This document shows, piece by piece, positions 34,439 through 42,755 of a stretch of 64,000 nucleotides of DNA. The notes below the pieces were generated by a model. That model worked only from the letters and a program-made list of their open reading frames with translations. It made no database searches and was not told where the DNA came from. The stretch lies in contig JBJYXV010000007.1 of the NCBI GenBank assembly GCA_046260155.1, forward strand, positions 71,105 to 135,104. The letters run 5' to 3'. Position numbers and translations under genes: made by a program. Source of the DNA: PFL25 sp046260155. Lineage in GTDB: Bacteria > Chloroflexota > Anaerolineae > Anaerolineales > UBA4823. Position 1 is the first letter of the stretch; every line of letters starts with the position of its first letter.

Positions 34439-36052
34439 TTATTCTTTGTTCTCAGAATCGTCCGATTCCTCTACCTGAAGCATTTCTTCTTCACTAGCCT
34501 CATCGGGCTCAGCGAGCTGCTCGTCTTCAGGTTCACCTTCTGCCAGTTCTTCTTGTGCAGAATCCACTTCATTCACCAGGGCTTCTGTAGTCTCTTCTAT
34601 TTCATCAGCTTTAGTTTCAGCTTCAGATTCATCTTCAGCCTCAGCTTCTGCTTCACTTTCTTCTTCTGATTCGGATTCTTCGGCAACTGGCGCTGACATT
34701 TCTTCTTGCTCGAGCTCTTCCTCACTCTTAGACTCTTCGACCTGTTCCTCTGCAGTCTCGGCAATTTCCTCCTCAATCTGGAGGTCTGGCCCTGCATCTT
34801 CTTCATCTTCGCTTTGGGCTTCTTCCACTACTTCTGCCAGGGTCATCTTCCAATCGAAATCCGTATAGGCAGGGGAGTCAACTTTTCGTAGACTTAGCCC
34901 AATGCGATGTCGTTCTGGTTCAATCTTGATCACACGCAGAGTCACTACATCCCCTTCATGGAGTGCTTCTTTCGGATGCCCAACCCGCTGTTCGCTGATC
35001 TCTGAGATATGAATTAAACCTTCTAGATCCTCATCTAAACGAGCGAACGCACCAAACTTGGTCAGATGCGTAATTGTCCCTTCGATTAACTGGCCTTCTT
35101 TCAGTTTTCCGACCTTCTCGATCCAGGGATCTGGCTGCAGCTGGCGGATGGATAGCCCTATCCTTTTTCGCTCCCGGTCGATTCCAATTACCTTTACCTC
35201 GACCTCCTGGCCTACACTCAATACTTCGCGGGGATGCTCAATACGATCCCAGGAAATCTCGGAAAGGTGCACCAATCCATCTGCACCATCGATGTTAACG
35301 AACGCCCCGAAGTCTGCCAGACTGGTCACCCTTCCGGTACGCACATCACCTTCGTTGAGTTCGTCCAGCAATTTCTCTTTTAATGATTCTCGCGTCTCCT
35401 GCAGTGCAGCGCGCTCCGATAGAATTAAGCGGCGCCGGTCGCGATCAACTTCGATAACACTGACAGTAATCGCATCATCAACCATTTCTCCCCAACGCTG
35501 TTCGGGGGTATTCCCGCTGGAGTCAATTCGTCTCAGCAAGCTTACCTGTGAGGCGGGCACAAATCCCCGTAATTGCCCGACGGGGATAATCAAACCTCCC
35601 TTATTGTAGCCTGCAATTTTTCCATCGTAGGTTTCACCAGAGGCAAGCAGTGATTCAGCAAATAGCCAATCTTTCTCTTCAAGGGCACGCACAAATGAGA
35701 GGATGACGTTGCCGCTTTGATCTTCTGGATTGACTACATAGACTGTGATCTCGTTCCCTACTGCCAGCTCGTCCCTGTACTCGGATTCAATCTGGTCTAC
35801 TTCCCGCGCAGGGATCACCCCTTCAGATTTTGTTCCAATACTGACCAAGATCTCAGTTTCGGTTACTCTGGCAATTGTACCCTTGCGAATGTCCCCTTGA
35901 CTTGGCATGTCCAATCCCAAACCATCATCTTCCAATAGCTCTTCCATGGTTGAAGATTGGGCTTCTTGAGTGCTTGCTTGAATTGTTTCCTCTTCTGGTT
36001 GCTCGCTCTCGGTTGTAGCCTCCTGCCCATTGAGGGCAAAATTTTGATTCAT
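34439..36052 (-). CDS. rpsA: Ribosomal protein S1 homologue, four S1 domains and long acidic tail
   Basis: 537 residues. Four S1 RNA-binding repeats: about 55-130 (GDIRKGTIARVTET), 138-220, 235-310 (EGDVRTGRVTSLADFGAFVNI) and 320-395 (EGQLIEGTITHLTKFGAF). The last 140 residues are almost all Glu, Asp, Ser and Ala, which makes an unusually long acidic, disordered tail. S1 proteins deliver mRNA to the 30S subunit; with leaderless mRNAs apparently common here its role may differ. A well-formed promoter lies upstream. Confidence 0.9.
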   Translation of the reverse strand: MNQNFALNGQEATTESEQPEEETIQASTQEAQSSTMEELLEDDGLGLDMPSQGDIRKGTIARVTETEILVSIGTKSEGVIPAREVDQIESEYRDELAVGNEITVYVVNPEDQSGNVILSFVRALEEKDWLFAESLLASGETYDGKIAGYNKGGLIIPVGQLRGFVPASQVSLLRRIDSSGNTPEQRWGEMVDDAITVSVIEVDRDRRRLILSERAALQETRESLKEKLLDELNEGDVRTGRVTSLADFGAFVNIDGADGLVHLSEISWDRIEHPREVLSVGQEVEVKVIGIDRERKRIGLSIRQLQPDPWIEKVGKLKEGQLIEGTITHLTKFGAFARLDEDLEGLIHISEISEQRVGHPKEALHEGDVVTLRVIKIEPERHRIGLSLRKVDSPAYTDFDWKMTLAEVVEEAQSEDEEDAGPDLQIEEEIAETAEEQVEESKSEEELEQEEMSAPVAEESESEEESEAEAEAEDESEAETKADEIEETTEALVNEVDSAQEELAEGEPEDEQLAEPDEASEEEMLQVEESDDSENKE

Positions 36053-36086
36053 ACGTTAAATACTCCGGGTTATTAAGGTAGGGTAC

Positions 36087-36115
36087 ATTATAAGAGCTTA
36101 AACATAACTTGGCAA
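36087..36115 (-). promoter_or_regulatory. Promoter of the S1-like gene
   Basis: Minus strand: TTGCCA (36115-36110), 17-nt spacer, TATAAT (36092-36087). Start of transcription expected near 36080, with a leader of about 28 nt. Confidence 0.75.
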
Positions 36116-36118
36116 CCT

Positions 36119-36147
36119 TTGTGATAAGATTGGGACTCGGTTATAAT
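36119..36147 (+). promoter_or_regulatory. Promoter of the chlI/VWA pair
   Basis: TTGTGA (36119-36124), 17-nt spacer, TATAAT (36142-36147). It lies back-to-back with the S1 promoter; GAGGAAAG then precedes ATG 36167. Confidence 0.75.
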
Positions 36148-36166
36148 CACTGGTAAGAGGAAAGAA

Positions 36167-37261
36167 ATGCCCCCAATTTACCCATTTACTGCTATTGTAG
36201 GTCAGGAAAGGATGAAACGCGCCCTGGTTTTAAACGCGGTATCCCCTCGTATTGGAGGTGTCCTGATCCGCGGTGAACGGGGTACTGCCAAATCTACAGC
36301 TGCGCGGGCTTTGGCAGCGCTCTTACCGCACGTGCATGTGGTTAAGGACTGCCGCTTCGGGTGCGATCCCGATCGCCCGACCACGTGGTGTACAGAATGC
36401 CGTGAGAGAGTCGCAGCTGGTGAAAAACTGCCCGTTGTACTGCAGCCAACCCCTTTTATTAATTTGCCTGTATCTGCCACCGAAGACCGGGTGGTAGGAA
36501 CCCTGGACATAGAAAAAGCGATCCAGAAAGGGGAGCGGCATTTTGAACCCGGTGTATTGGCTTCTGCCAACAGGGGCTTACTGTACATCGACGAGGTAAA
36601 CCTGCTCGATGATCATGTTGTAGACCTGCTCCTCGATTCAGCTGCCATGGGAATGAATATCGTAGAAAGAGAAGGGATTTCTTTCTCTCATCCCTCCCGG
36701 TTCATCCTGGTCGGCACAATGAATCCTGAGGAAGGAGATTTACGCCCTCAATTACTCGATCGTTTTGCACTTTCAGTTGAAATCCATGGTATTCGTGACG
36801 CTCGTGACCGGGTCTTGATCATGGAGCGCAACCTGGATTTCGAAGCGGACGCGGATCGCTTTCGAGAGAAATGGCAGGCGAAAGAAGATGATTTATCTCA
36901 CCAAATCGAAAAAGCCCGTCTCCTGTTAGACCAGGTAACTTACACACAGCGTGATTTGCTCTCTATTGCTGCTTTAACCGCATCCCTTAATGTAGACGGA
37001 CACCGGGCTGACCTGGTGATCTTGAAAACCGCCCGTGCTCACGCAGCATTCGAAGGGCGGACTGCGATCAACGAGCGTGACATTGCCCTGGCTGCGGAAT
37101 TGGCTTTGCCCCATAGAATTAAACGCGGTCCTTTCCAGCAGGCCGAGATCACCATGGACGACCTCCAGGAGAAAATCGAACAGCTCCAGGGAGGGGCAAC
37201 CAGTGGTGAGCCTGAACCCGTACCCGGCGAGACCGAATCCACTGAAAAAAAAAAGGCGTGA
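36167..37261 (+). CDS. Mg/Co-chelatase ChlI-like AAA+ ATPase (small subunit form)
   Basis: 364 residues. AAA+ ATPase of the ChlI/BchI family: Walker A GERGTAKST near residue 33, the family's cysteine insertion (DCRFGC, then TWCTEC, about 62-82), Walker B LLYIDEVNLLDDH, sensor 1 VGTMNPEEGDLRPQLLDRF and the C-terminal lid. Drives metal insertion into a tetrapyrrole together with a VWA subunit and a large CobN/ChlH subunit. The last codons run through ten A residues to a TGA; a -1 slip there would join it to the VWA gene. Probably a cobaltochelatase part, given published chlD frameshift cases. Confidence 0.92.
   Translation: MPPIYPFTAIVGQERMKRALVLNAVSPRIGGVLIRGERGTAKSTAARALAALLPHVHVVKDCRFGCDPDRPTTWCTECRERVAAGEKLPVVLQPTPFINLPVSATEDRVVGTLDIEKAIQKGERHFEPGVLASANRGLLYIDEVNLLDDHVVDLLLDSAAMGMNIVEREGISFSHPSRFILVGTMNPEEGDLRPQLLDRFALSVEIHGIRDARDRVLIMERNLDFEADADRFREKWQAKEDDLSHQIEKARLLLDQVTYTQRDLLSIAALTASLNVDGHRADLVILKTARAHAAFEGRTAINERDIALAAELALPHRIKRGPFQQAEITMDDLQEKIEQLQGGATSGEPEPVPGETESTEKKKA
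37249..37255 (+). promoter_or_regulatory. A_AAA_AAG slippery site, candidate programmed -1 frameshift
   Basis: The zero-frame codons AAA (37250-37252) and AAG (37253-37255) form the classical bacterial A_AAA_AAG heptamer inside a run of ten A residues (37245-37254), two codons before the TGA (37259-37261). After a -1 slip the frame enters the VWA gene directly. A CGTG/CACG mini-hairpin (37257-37267) and a weak imperfect stem (37280-37300) lie downstream. Transcriptional slippage is an alternative. Confidence 0.72.
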
Positions 37262-38205
37262 ACCACGAGACGGTTGAAGAAGGATCTGAGAAAGGACCTT
37301 TAACCCCATCTCCCCAGTCAGTCTTCGATTCCAGCGATGCATCATGGTGGGAAGGCGGCGAAAAAGCAAAGATTGGACAATCTTTCGCTCCACGCAAGAT
37401 TGATTCTCCATTGGATAAGCTTTCTCGAAAAAAGAGCGGGCGCCGCTCACGCTCACATACTGAGCGCAAACGCGGGCGTTATATACGCGCCAGGCCTGCC
37501 CAGGGGAAGGCTACCGATCTGGCTTTTGATGCTACCTTCCGCGCCGCAGCCCCCTACCAAAAGCGGCGGGAGGAGCAGCGGAAACGGGTGGCCTTTGCCA
37601 TTCAACCAACTGATTTTCAGCGTAAAGTAAGGGTGAAGCGCACCGCAAACCTTGTACTCTTCGTCGTGGATGCATCCTGGTCTATGGCAGTCGCTGAACG
37701 TATGGCCGCCACCAAAGGCGCCATCCTTTCTCTGCTGACGGATGCTTACCAACGCAGAGATCGGGTGGGCCTGGTCGTATTCCAAAAAGATCGGGCTACC
37801 ATGGTGCTACCTCCCACCAATTCAATCCATCTCGCCAAGCGCGCCCTGGCAGATATCCCTGTTGGCGGTAAAACACCCCTCTCTGCAGGGTTGCTTTTGG
37901 CCTTTCAGACTATCGAAAAAGAGAAGATCCTCCATCCAGATGTACTGCCCCTGGTCATCTTGCTCACGGACGGAGCAGGCAATGTTTCGATGAGCGGTCT
38001 AGCCCCTCAGCAGGAGGCCCACAACATCGCTGAAAAGATCGCGGAAGACGAGATTCGATCTGTAGTGATCAACATGGAACATGCTGCTTTTGACCAGGGC
38101 TTAGCCCAGGCGCTGGCAGAACATCTGAAAGCCCCTTGTTATACGCTGAATGAACTCAAAGCGGAGAACCTGTACCTGGCGGTCCGCGAGGAGATGGGCG
38201 CATAA
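37258..38205 (+). CDS. VWA-domain chelatase subunit (ChlD/BchD C-terminal part)
   Basis: 315 residues if started at GTG 37258, which overlaps the preceding TGA and lacks a Shine-Dalgarno. A Pro/Glu/Lys/Arg-rich linker (about 1-105) is followed by a von Willebrand A domain with the MIDAS motif VDASWSM (DxSxS) near 133, the threonine position in GGKTPLSAGLL, and LLTDGAGN. This is the C-terminal half of a normal ChlD. Joined by a -1 shift to the upstream AAA+ part it gives a 679-residue ChlD-like protein, the usual size, while normal termination yields the ChlI-like subunit. Confidence 0.88.
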   Translation: MNHETVEEGSEKGPLTPSPQSVFDSSDASWWEGGEKAKIGQSFAPRKIDSPLDKLSRKKSGRRSRSHTERKRGRYIRARPAQGKATDLAFDATFRAAAPYQKRREEQRKRVAFAIQPTDFQRKVRVKRTANLVLFVVDASWSMAVAERMAATKGAILSLLTDAYQRRDRVGLVVFQKDRATMVLPPTNSIHLAKRALADIPVGGKTPLSAGLLLAFQTIEKEKILHPDVLPLVILLTDGAGNVSMSGLAPQQEAHNIAEKIAEDEIRSVVINMEHAAFDQGLAQALAEHLKAPCYTLNELKAENLYLAVREEMGA

Positions 38206-38269
38206 GCCCAATTAAATGCAGTTTTTCCTTACCGCGATCTGAAACAATGCACTACTTTTCCTCTCATCA

Positions 38270-39760
38270 ATGAAAACTCATCCAACCCTCATTGCTTTTT
38301 TCTTATTCACCATCTCGATGGTATCTGGTTGCGCTCCTGAAGGTCCTGTTACCGGAAGTCCAACAGATCTACCTACCACGCCGAGCGCTGTGGAACCCCC
38401 ACCCACAATAACAATTACTGAAGAAAACCCAACTGCCACCTTTACCCCGGAATCTCAAGAATCTATGGAGCCCTTGAGCAGATATTCAATCTCATCTACC
38501 CTGGATTATGCTGCGCACACATTACAGGCGGAACAGCAAATTCTGTACTTTAATACTACGGGGACGGATTTAGCGGAGATCCTGCTTTTAATTGAACCCA
38601 ACAGGTATCCGAATGGCTTCTCCCTCAATTCCCTCACCTGGGGGAATGGCAACCCTATCGAGGGATACACCCTTAATGAGGCTGAGCTACATTTACCATT
38701 AGTTGAAAATCTCCAACCAGGTGCTTCGATCGAGATAAAACTCTCTTATACACTTGTTTTACCTAACCAGAATGCTCCCTACGGTTATACAGACCGGCAG
38801 ACCAATCTGGGCGATTGGTATCCTTATGTGCCACCCTATAATCCAGATGGTGGCTGGATCGTTCGACCAGATGCATACTTGGGGGAACACCTGGCTTATG
38901 ACATGTCTGAGTTTGTTGTCGAAATCCAGCTAGCTGAACCTTACTCCCCAAATGGTGGCGAACTGATCATTGCTGCCAGCTCCCTGCCCGAAATAGCCGC
39001 TGGTGTTTACCGCTACCAGCATGCGCCTGCTCGAAATTTCGCCTGGACGGTTAGCGACCTTTATCTGGAGCAAGAAACACAGGCGGGAGATGTGCTGGTG
39101 AAAGCTTACTCTTTTCCTTACCACCCACAGGCGGACACGCCTGCGCTCAAGGAGACAGCCAAGGCGATCACTATCTTCAGCACCCTTTTTGAGCCCTACC
39201 CTCATCCGGCACTTTCGGTTGTTGAAGCAGACTTCCTGGATGGCATGGAATTCGATGGCCTGATTTTCCTCAGCCATGCTTTTTATGATTACTACACCGG
39301 CGACCCACAAAGTAATCTGACCATCATAGCTGCTCATGAAGTTGCCCATCAATGGTGGTACGGGCTCGTGGGTAACGATCAGGCCCTGGAGCCATGGTTG
39401 GACGAAGCAATGGCCACCTTCAGCGAGGTATTTTTCTACGAGAAAGCATATCCCGAACTTGTTGATTGGTGGTGGGAAAACAGAATTTACTTTCACGACC
39501 CTCAGGGTTGGGTCGACAGCACTATCTACGAAGTTGATGGTTTCTATCCCTACCGTGACGCGGTCTATTTAAGAGGCGTTCTCTTCCTGAGCGAACTGCG
39601 CGATTTGTTGGGAGCCGATGGCTTTCAGGAATTTTTGCACGAATATCTCAATACCTATCGTTATCGCCAGGTTCACGGTGATGATTTCTTCAATCTGCTG
39701 TCAAAGTATACTTCTGCAGATATCACTCCCCTCCTTGGAGAGTATTTCACCCACCGCTAG
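38270..39760 (+). CDS. M1-family metallopeptidase lipoprotein (copy 1)
   Basis: 496 residues. Lipoprotein signal with lipobox MVSGC (Cys21), Thr/Pro-rich linker to about residue 70, a beta-rich N-domain, then the catalytic domain: HEVAHQWW (HExxH) near 355 and WLDEAMATFSEVFF with the third-ligand Glu. The substrate-binding GAMEN motif of exopeptidases appears as LDGMEFDG. Tethered to the outer membrane face or cell surface; likely degrades peptides for uptake. A close paralogue follows 4 nt later, so this is a tandem duplication. Confidence 0.9.
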   Translation: MKTHPTLIAFFLFTISMVSGCAPEGPVTGSPTDLPTTPSAVEPPPTITITEENPTATFTPESQESMEPLSRYSISSTLDYAAHTLQAEQQILYFNTTGTDLAEILLLIEPNRYPNGFSLNSLTWGNGNPIEGYTLNEAELHLPLVENLQPGASIEIKLSYTLVLPNQNAPYGYTDRQTNLGDWYPYVPPYNPDGGWIVRPDAYLGEHLAYDMSEFVVEIQLAEPYSPNGGELIIAASSLPEIAAGVYRYQHAPARNFAWTVSDLYLEQETQAGDVLVKAYSFPYHPQADTPALKETAKAITIFSTLFEPYPHPALSVVEADFLDGMEFDGLIFLSHAFYDYYTGDPQSNLTIIAAHEVAHQWWYGLVGNDQALEPWLDEAMATFSEVFFYEKAYPELVDWWWENRIYFHDPQGWVDSTIYEVDGFYPYRDAVYLRGVLFLSELRDLLGADGFQEFLHEYLNTYRYRQVHGDDFFNLLSKYTSADITPLLGEYFTHR

Positions 39761-39763
39761 TAG

Positions 39764-41320
39764 ATGGACACATTCAAACTCTTCGCCATGAGAAATTTCC
39801 TGCAATTTCTGTTAATTTCTGGCCTGGTGCTGATCATGTCCGCCTGCGCCACCCCTTCCCCCACACCCTTGTCTACACCGCAGGAAAATATCCTCTTTAC
39901 CAGCTCGCCAACCAGCCCGGCTTCAGCCACTATTTTCCAAACACCGGACCTGCCTCAACCAACCACAACTCCCATCCCTTTGCACCGAGATCCTTCTCCA
40001 ACCCCGGTGGATATTTCTAATACTCTACCCTTATATAAGATTGAAGCCACTTTGAATTATGCTCAACACCATCTCGCGGTCGATCAGCAAATCCTCTTTA
40101 CCAATCAGTATGACGAACCGCTTTCCGAATTGTTGCTGGTCGTTGAACCTGCCCGGTACCCGGGAACTTTTATCTTAGAAAAAATCACCTGGCTGGATGG
40201 TTCACCTATTGATGATTTCAGCCGGGAAATTGGCCTTTTGCGGATTCCGTTGGATGACCCATTACAACCAGGTGGAAAAACCGGTATATCAATCGCCTAT
40301 GAACTCGACATTCCATCACCAAGCCCTTCGTACTTTGGGCGTCCGGTTCCTTTTGGCTATTCAAGCCGGCAGACTAATTTAGTGGATTGGTACCCGTTCA
40401 TCCCCCCCTACCAGCCTGGGAATGGCTGGGTGGCACACCAGCCCGGTGCTTTTGGTGAACATCTTGTTTACGAGGTTGCAGACTTTGAGGTAAATATCCA
40501 GATCAGTGATACCAATCAAGATTTACTCATTGCAGCAAGTGCCCCTGGCGTATCGTCTGGTGGCTGGTGGCAGTACCGTTTGGATGCAGCCCGCAATTTT
40601 TCCTGGTCAGTCAGCGACCAGTATGAGTTATCAACCACTACAGTGGATTCCATATTGGTACTGTCTTACTTTTTCCCCATCGATTCTCAAGCAGGTGAAG
40701 CGGTATTGCGGTCCACTGCTGAAGCGCTCGCTCTGTATGACGATTTATTTGGCCCCTACCCACGCCAGACATTGAGTGTGGTCGAGGCTGATTTCTTGGA
40801 CGGTATGGAGTATGATGGCTTGTATTTCCTCAGTAAAGGTTTTTACAATCTGTATTCGGGAGAGCCTGGAGATTACCTGACTGCCATTGCTGCACATGAA
40901 ACAGCTCACCAGTGGTGGTACAGCGCGGTTGGCAATGACCAGGCGCTGGAACCCTGGTTGGATGAAGCACTCTCTACCTACTGCGAAAGGTTGTATTATG
41001 AAAAACAGCAGCCACTCGGCCTGGATTGGTGGTGGTCATACCGCATAAATTATTACAACCCCCAGGGCTGGGTGGATGGCAGCATCTATAACCCACAGGG
41101 ATATCGTGCTTACCGGGATGCAGTATATCTAAATGGGGCAAATTTCATGGAAGATCTGAGGGATTTGATCGGAGATGAGGCGTTCTTTACTTTTCTAAAA
41201 GCATATTCCAAAAATTTTTCCCAACGAATTGCTACCTCAGACGATTTTTTCGCTCTATTAGGGGAATACAGCCAAGAGGATCTGAGCCCCCTAATTGCAG
41301 AGTATTTTAAAAACCGTTGA
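39764..41320 (+). CDS. M1-family metallopeptidase lipoprotein (copy 2)
   Basis: 518 residues as drawn; ATG 39788 (MRNFLQF) would place the signal peptide at the N-terminus and is perhaps the true start. Lipobox LIMSAC, a long Ser/Thr/Pro linker, then the same domain order as copy 1: DFLDGMEYDGLYFL in place of GAMEN, HETAHQWWYSAVGNDQALEPWLDEALSTYCE (HExxH and Glu ligand). It shares many blocks with copy 1, such as GWVD, Y-R-D-A-V-Y-L. Cotranscribed with copy 1. Neither has a clear Shine-Dalgarno. Confidence 0.88.
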   Translation: MDTFKLFAMRNFLQFLLISGLVLIMSACATPSPTPLSTPQENILFTSSPTSPASATIFQTPDLPQPTTTPIPLHRDPSPTPVDISNTLPLYKIEATLNYAQHHLAVDQQILFTNQYDEPLSELLLVVEPARYPGTFILEKITWLDGSPIDDFSREIGLLRIPLDDPLQPGGKTGISIAYELDIPSPSPSYFGRPVPFGYSSRQTNLVDWYPFIPPYQPGNGWVAHQPGAFGEHLVYEVADFEVNIQISDTNQDLLIAASAPGVSSGGWWQYRLDAARNFSWSVSDQYELSTTTVDSILVLSYFFPIDSQAGEAVLRSTAEALALYDDLFGPYPRQTLSVVEADFLDGMEYDGLYFLSKGFYNLYSGEPGDYLTAIAAHETAHQWWYSAVGNDQALEPWLDEALSTYCERLYYEKQQPLGLDWWWSYRINYYNPQGWVDGSIYNPQGYRAYRDAVYLNGANFMEDLRDLIGDEAFFTFLKAYSKNFSQRIATSDDFFALLGEYSQEDLSPLIAEYFKNR

Positions 41321-41326
41321 ATTTAG

Positions 41327-41372
41327 AGCAGCATCACGAACATCATGAACGTACCAACCGGGAGATGCTGCT
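41327..41372 (+). terminator. Probable terminator after the M1 pair
   Basis: AGCAGCATC (41327-41335) pairs perfectly with GATGCTGCT (41364-41372) across a 28-nt loop. The T tract is poor (TTCTATTTT about 16 nt later), so efficiency is uncertain. Confidence 0.45.
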
Positions 41373-41415
41373 GCCAGCACGTTCTATTTTAATACTGGAT
41401 TGAGGATTTCAACCC

Positions 41416-41889
41416 ATGATACCGCTTTCTGATCCACGCTGGAGACAGTTTCAAGCAAATTACACGGATGGCTGTACTGTCGCAAGCCTTCTTGCCAGGG
41501 CCTATTCAGGAGAACCATTGGTACATTGGTATGACGCCCTGTTCCAGGAGATTTGCCACCAGTACACGGTAAGCCAGGCAGCCTACCCTGCTGCCCCGCA
41601 TTTGGTCTCTTTGGCCAAAGAACACGAACCGTTTTGTAAAAATCTTCTTATTTTATTCGGGACCTGCTGTGCCTATGCCGAAAGGACGACAAGCGCGTCT
41701 CTTCCAGCCGACATCCTTGAAGCCTGGGTGCAGTCAGCCCGAGATGCGCTCCCACTGGTGCTTGGTCTCCTGGGGCAGCCTCAACCAAGTTCCGCAGACC
41801 TTCTCTATTTGCTTTCATCACTGGCTGCATTTAGCGGTTACCCTTCACTTGCACGTACTTTAGAAAACCTTGATTATGAAGATGAATAA
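41416..41889 (+). CDS. Protein of unknown function, helical
   Basis: 157 residues, not recognised. Mostly alpha-helical with several Cys residues (CTV, ICHQY, FCKN, TCCAYAE) and a terminal acidic YEDE. No signal peptide. It starts with GAGGATTTC upstream. The last gene before the putative origin. Confidence 0.55.
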   Translation: MIPLSDPRWRQFQANYTDGCTVASLLARAYSGEPLVHWYDALFQEICHQYTVSQAAYPAAPHLVSLAKEHEPFCKNLLILFGTCCAYAERTTSASLPADILEAWVQSARDALPLVLGLLGQPQPSSADLLYLLSSLAAFSGYPSLARTLENLDYEDE

Positions 41890-41954
41890 TTCAGCAGGGA
41901 ATCTCTTGTTGAAAAAGTAAATAGATGATTTCCTTGAAGATTCCTCTTGAAGGC

Positions 41955-42330
41955 TCAATGAAAGTGAAAGAAGTAGATAAATACTCTTTATTGTTTATAT
42001 TTATTAAATGTATATTCGTAATAGTAGTAGAGGTTGTGGAAAAGTGGAAAAGTATCTTAAGCAGGATGGGTTTTGAGGGTTAATGAAGGGGAAGAAAAAG
42101 ATAAAAGCAAGAGAGAACCCGAAAAACTGTCCACATTCCGTGTGTGGATAATTTTTCATAAAAGACAGCTTACATCTAATCCCACCCTGCCCGTCCCCTC
42201 TATGGTAGCAAAAGAGAAAGCCCCCCCGTATATAGGGATGAAAGGCACATGATTTTTCGAACAAACGGGCGACTTTTCCCCATTTAACGGGATTTATCCA
42301 CAGATTTCATCAAGTTATCCACAGAAAAAG
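41955..42330. other. Candidate chromosomal replication origin (DnaA boxes, DnaA-trios, AT-rich unwinding region)
   Basis: Part of a 614-nt gene-free interval (41890-42503). Perfect DnaA boxes TTATCCACA lie at 42294-42302 and 42315-42323 (plus strand, 21 bp apart) and at 42143-42151 (minus strand). A TTTTCCACA variant lies at 42035-42043 (minus strand), and a weak CTGTCCACA at 42128-42136. Immediately left of the variant box are four TAA/TAG triplets (42019-42030), which match the DnaA-trio pattern, and then a very AT-rich tract (about 41980-42017). This order of box, short spacer, trios and AT-rich DNA is that of a bacterial unwinding element. dnaA is not adjacent. Confidence 0.72.
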
Positions 42331-42387
42331 AAATTTAACCAACCTAGCCTGCTCCTCAACACAGGGAATAAACTTGTGAAATAGATC

Positions 42388-42416
42388 TTGACAAAGGGAA
42401 GAGATTAGATTATCAT
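42388..42416 (+). promoter_or_regulatory. Promoter of the ArsR/MFS operon
   Basis: TTGACA (42388-42393), 17-nt spacer, TATCAT (42411-42416). The operator palindrome begins at the next base. Confidence 0.75.
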
Positions 42417-42442
42417 CTATGTTAGATATATATCTAACATAG
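42417..42442. promoter_or_regulatory. Perfect 26-bp palindromic operator
   Basis: A perfect inverted repeat of two 12-nt arms (CTATGTTAGATA and its complement) around TA, covering the expected transcription start. The 12-2-12 form is classical for ArsR/SmtB-type repressors, and an ArsR-family gene lies in the operon, so autoregulation is likely. Confidence 0.8.
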
Positions 42443-42503
42443 GTGAACGTCTAATCGATCTTTGTCTCATGTGGTTGCTGATGTAGCTGTTTAGGAGATT
42501 GTC

Positions 42504-42749
42504 ATGAACCAGGATTACTACAATTACATAATGCAAATCCATCAAAAGCAGGTCAAGATCTCCCAGCTCCACCAGGGAACGGGCAGGTCTACCTCGGAAA
42601 ATCCAAACCTTCATAAGCGGTTCTTACTTTTCACCAGCGACCTGTTGCTTGGAATTGGCCAGCGCATCAGGCCAGCTGAGTTCGCAGTTCAGGTGCAAGC
42701 ACCCCAGTCTCATGAAGGCGCCTTGGATATCGAATCGGGTTGTTGTTGA
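42504..42749 (+). CDS. Small protein of unknown function ending in Cys-Cys
   Basis: 81 residues with AGGAG 5-6 nt before the ATG, first gene of the operator-controlled operon and 6 nt before the ArsR gene. N-terminus polar and Tyr/Gln-rich (NQDYYNYIMQIHQKQVK); centre has a hydrophobic RFLLFTSDLLLGIG; the C-terminus is ESGCC. No family recognised. The terminal Cys pair could be redox- or metal-active, but this is a guess. Confidence 0.6.
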   Translation: MNQDYYNYIMQIHQKQVKISQLHQGTGRSTSENPNLHKRFLLFTSDLLLGIGQRIRPAEFAVQVQAPQSHEGALDIESGCC

Positions 42750-42755
42750 TAAAGC

